Below the pieces are notes generated by a model. That model saw only the letters and a program-made list of their open reading frames with translations, had not been told where the DNA came from and searched no databases. A DNA stretch of 7,007 bases, taken from Bacteroidota bacterium (GTDB taxonomy: Bacteria > Bacteroidota > Bacteroidia > Flavobacteriales_D > Sanyastnellaceae). Made by a program: the position numbers and the translations under genes. Of the stretch, positions 5,788 through 7,007 are shown piece after piece; the first letter of the stretch is position 1; each line of letters begins with the position of its first letter. The DNA lies in the NCBI GenBank assembly GCA_027618855.1, contig JAQCID010000059.1, forward strand, positions 1-7,007, read 5' to 3'.

Positions 5788-7007
5788 TCAGTAATGTAAA
5801 TCCTTTGATTCCTGAAGCAAGGGATGATTCCTGGCTATCAGTGGTGCTTTTGAGAGCGTAGACAATGTTCTGTTAATGAACAATCCAAGGAAACCAAGGA
5901 ACAATCCTACTTCAAAAAAACCAAAAACATTGTGGTTAAACATCGTTCCTGGAATGACCAAGAGATATACATCCGCGAAGTGACCTACAAATATGAGGAA
6001 AGCCACGGGCAGTATAAAATTGGGATTCCTTTTCGTGTCTCTAGAAATCAAGACAAGAAATGGAACAATGAAGTTGATTGCAAACATGAAAACAAAAGGC
6101 ACTTTATAATCTGTGAAGACTCGATTCACATAATAAGTCACTTCTTCAGGAATGTTTGAATACCAAATAAGCATAAACTGGCTAAAGAAAAGGTAGCTCC
6201 ACAACATCGAGATTGCGAACATCCATTTCCCCAAATCGTGCATGTGACTGTCCGAAATTTCGGGGAAGTACCCTTGTGTTCTCAACCAAAGAATCGTGAC
6301 GTGTGTGAAAATGATCATCGCGACCCACATGCCCGCAAATAAATACCATCCATAGAGCGTACTAAACCAGTGAGGGTCGATGGACATCAGCCAATCCCAA
6401 GAAAGCGTAGAAGAGAACACTGCGAAAAACACCAAGAACAGCGCGCTGCGACGGAACACCTTATAGTGCAGATCAAGGTTGGGCTCCTTGTCTTCTTGAA
6501 GAGACCACTTGCGAAATAGCATCGCAAAACCAAGGAATGTTGTGAGGTAAATAATCGTCCGTAACCAGAAGAACCAGACTGAGAAATATCCTTTCTTTCC
6601 AGCAATGATGTGATCGTAATTCGGATTAACCACAGCGCCTGACACTTCTTTGTCAGCGTAGGTAGTCACTCCACCATCTACGGTCATGAACTCATGATAA
6701 AGCGAGGTGTCCATCCAATGATACAAGTGGTGTAAGTCCAAATGTCCAGCCAAAAGAACGATGACGATGACAGCCGCACCGTAGGGCATGTAACCAAACA
6801 TGGCTTCTAAGAAGCGTTTGATTACCACGGACCAAGCGCTTTCTGTAGCATATTGCAATGCATAGAAAAACAGTGCCGCCAAAGAAATAGAAAAATAGAA
6901 AAATCCATTTACAAGTAGATTCGCCCACCATCTTTGGTGATGGTCAGAATGATCTGTTAGATATCCTCCAACAAGAGCGATTAACCCCACAGCCATTAAG
7001 ACTTGAG
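5788..7007 (-). CDS. actF: Alternative complex III membrane subunit ActF (quinol:cytochrome c oxidoreductase), N-terminally cut by the window
   Basis: ActF is one of the two NrfD-like polytopic subunits (with ActC) of alternative complex III, the inner-membrane enzyme that oxidises menaquinol and feeds electrons to cytochrome oxidase in place of a bc1 complex. The frame is open to the right edge, so the ATG at 6996 is probably internal. From that Met, 402 residues and about ten hydrophobic helices are visible (roughly 1-13, 28-50, 70-88, 135-160, 183-200, 212-237, 256-280, 298-318, 328-348 and 355-375), so only a short N-terminal part is missing. Family hallmarks are SWDWLMSIDPHWFSTLYGWY (199-218), HDLGKWMFAISMLWSYLFFS (253-272) and QFMLIWYSNIPEE (273-285). 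ActC shares this fold, but the position directly upstream of coxB-coxA favours ActF. It ends with TGA 21 bases before coxB, in the same transcript. Confidence 0.9.
   Translation of the reverse strand, partial: QVLMAVGLIALVGGYLTDHSDHHQRWWANLLVNGFFYFSISLAALFFYALQYATESAWSVVIKRFLEAMFGYMPYGAAVIVIVLLAGHLDLHHLYHWMDTSLYHEFMTVDGGVTTYADKEVSGAVVNPNYDHIIAGKKGYFSVWFFWLRTIIYLTTFLGFAMLFRKWSLQEDKEPNLDLHYKVFRRSALFLVFFAVFSSTLSWDWLMSIDPHWFSTLYGWYLFAGMWVAMIIFTHVTILWLRTQGYFPEISDSHMHDLGKWMFAISMLWSYLFFSQFMLIWYSNIPEEVTYYVNRVFTDYKVPFVFMFAINFIVPFLVLISRDTKRNPNFILPVAFLIFVGHFADVYLLVIPGTMFNHNVFGFFEVGLFLGFLGLFINRTLSTLSKAPLIARNHPLLQESKDLHY

Overview
The gene content points to an aerobic member of the Bacteroidota, most likely Flavobacteriia or a close relative. 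The evidence is the run of an alternative complex III (ACIII) membrane subunit, cytochrome oxidase subunit II and subunit I, then ruvB and queG. RuvB and the ACIII subunit also carry sequence signatures I associate with that phylum. The assignment rests on remembered family patterns, not on a search.

Layout, left to right. Positions 1-606 (+) hold the C-terminal half of an HI0933/BaiN-type flavoprotein, cut by the window edge. It converges, with a 20-base gap, on a leftward block that fills the rest of the window. Read in its direction of transcription (right to left), that block starts with actF (cut at its N terminus by the right edge). It continues with coxB (21 bases later) and coxA (2 bases after the coxB stop). 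A strong intrinsic terminator (2624-2659) follows, then ruvB and finally queG (4 bases after the ruvB stop). No intergenic stretch is longer than about 80 bases, and there are no RNA genes, mobile elements or CRISPR arrays.

Functionally, actF-coxB-coxA is the distal end of a respiratory operon. ACIII oxidises menaquinol and passes electrons through its own cytochromes to CuA on CoxB, then to heme a and the heme a3/CuB site on CoxA, where oxygen is reduced. CoxA is a textbook A1-type proton pump with its D- and K-channel residues intact. CoxB is the unusual protein. It is 442 residues long, with four apparent membrane helices and a charged coiled-coil insert carrying a histidine-rich cluster. 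Two normally conserved residues around CuA are replaced, the electron-entry Trp by Phe and the CuA-loop Glu by Lys. A perfect 26-bp palindrome lies inside the insert's coding sequence. ruvB (Holliday-junction branch migration) and queG (last step of queuosine synthesis) form a separate housekeeping pair behind the terminator.

I see no clearly new multi-gene system. The points most worth a second look are the coxB insert and its palindrome.
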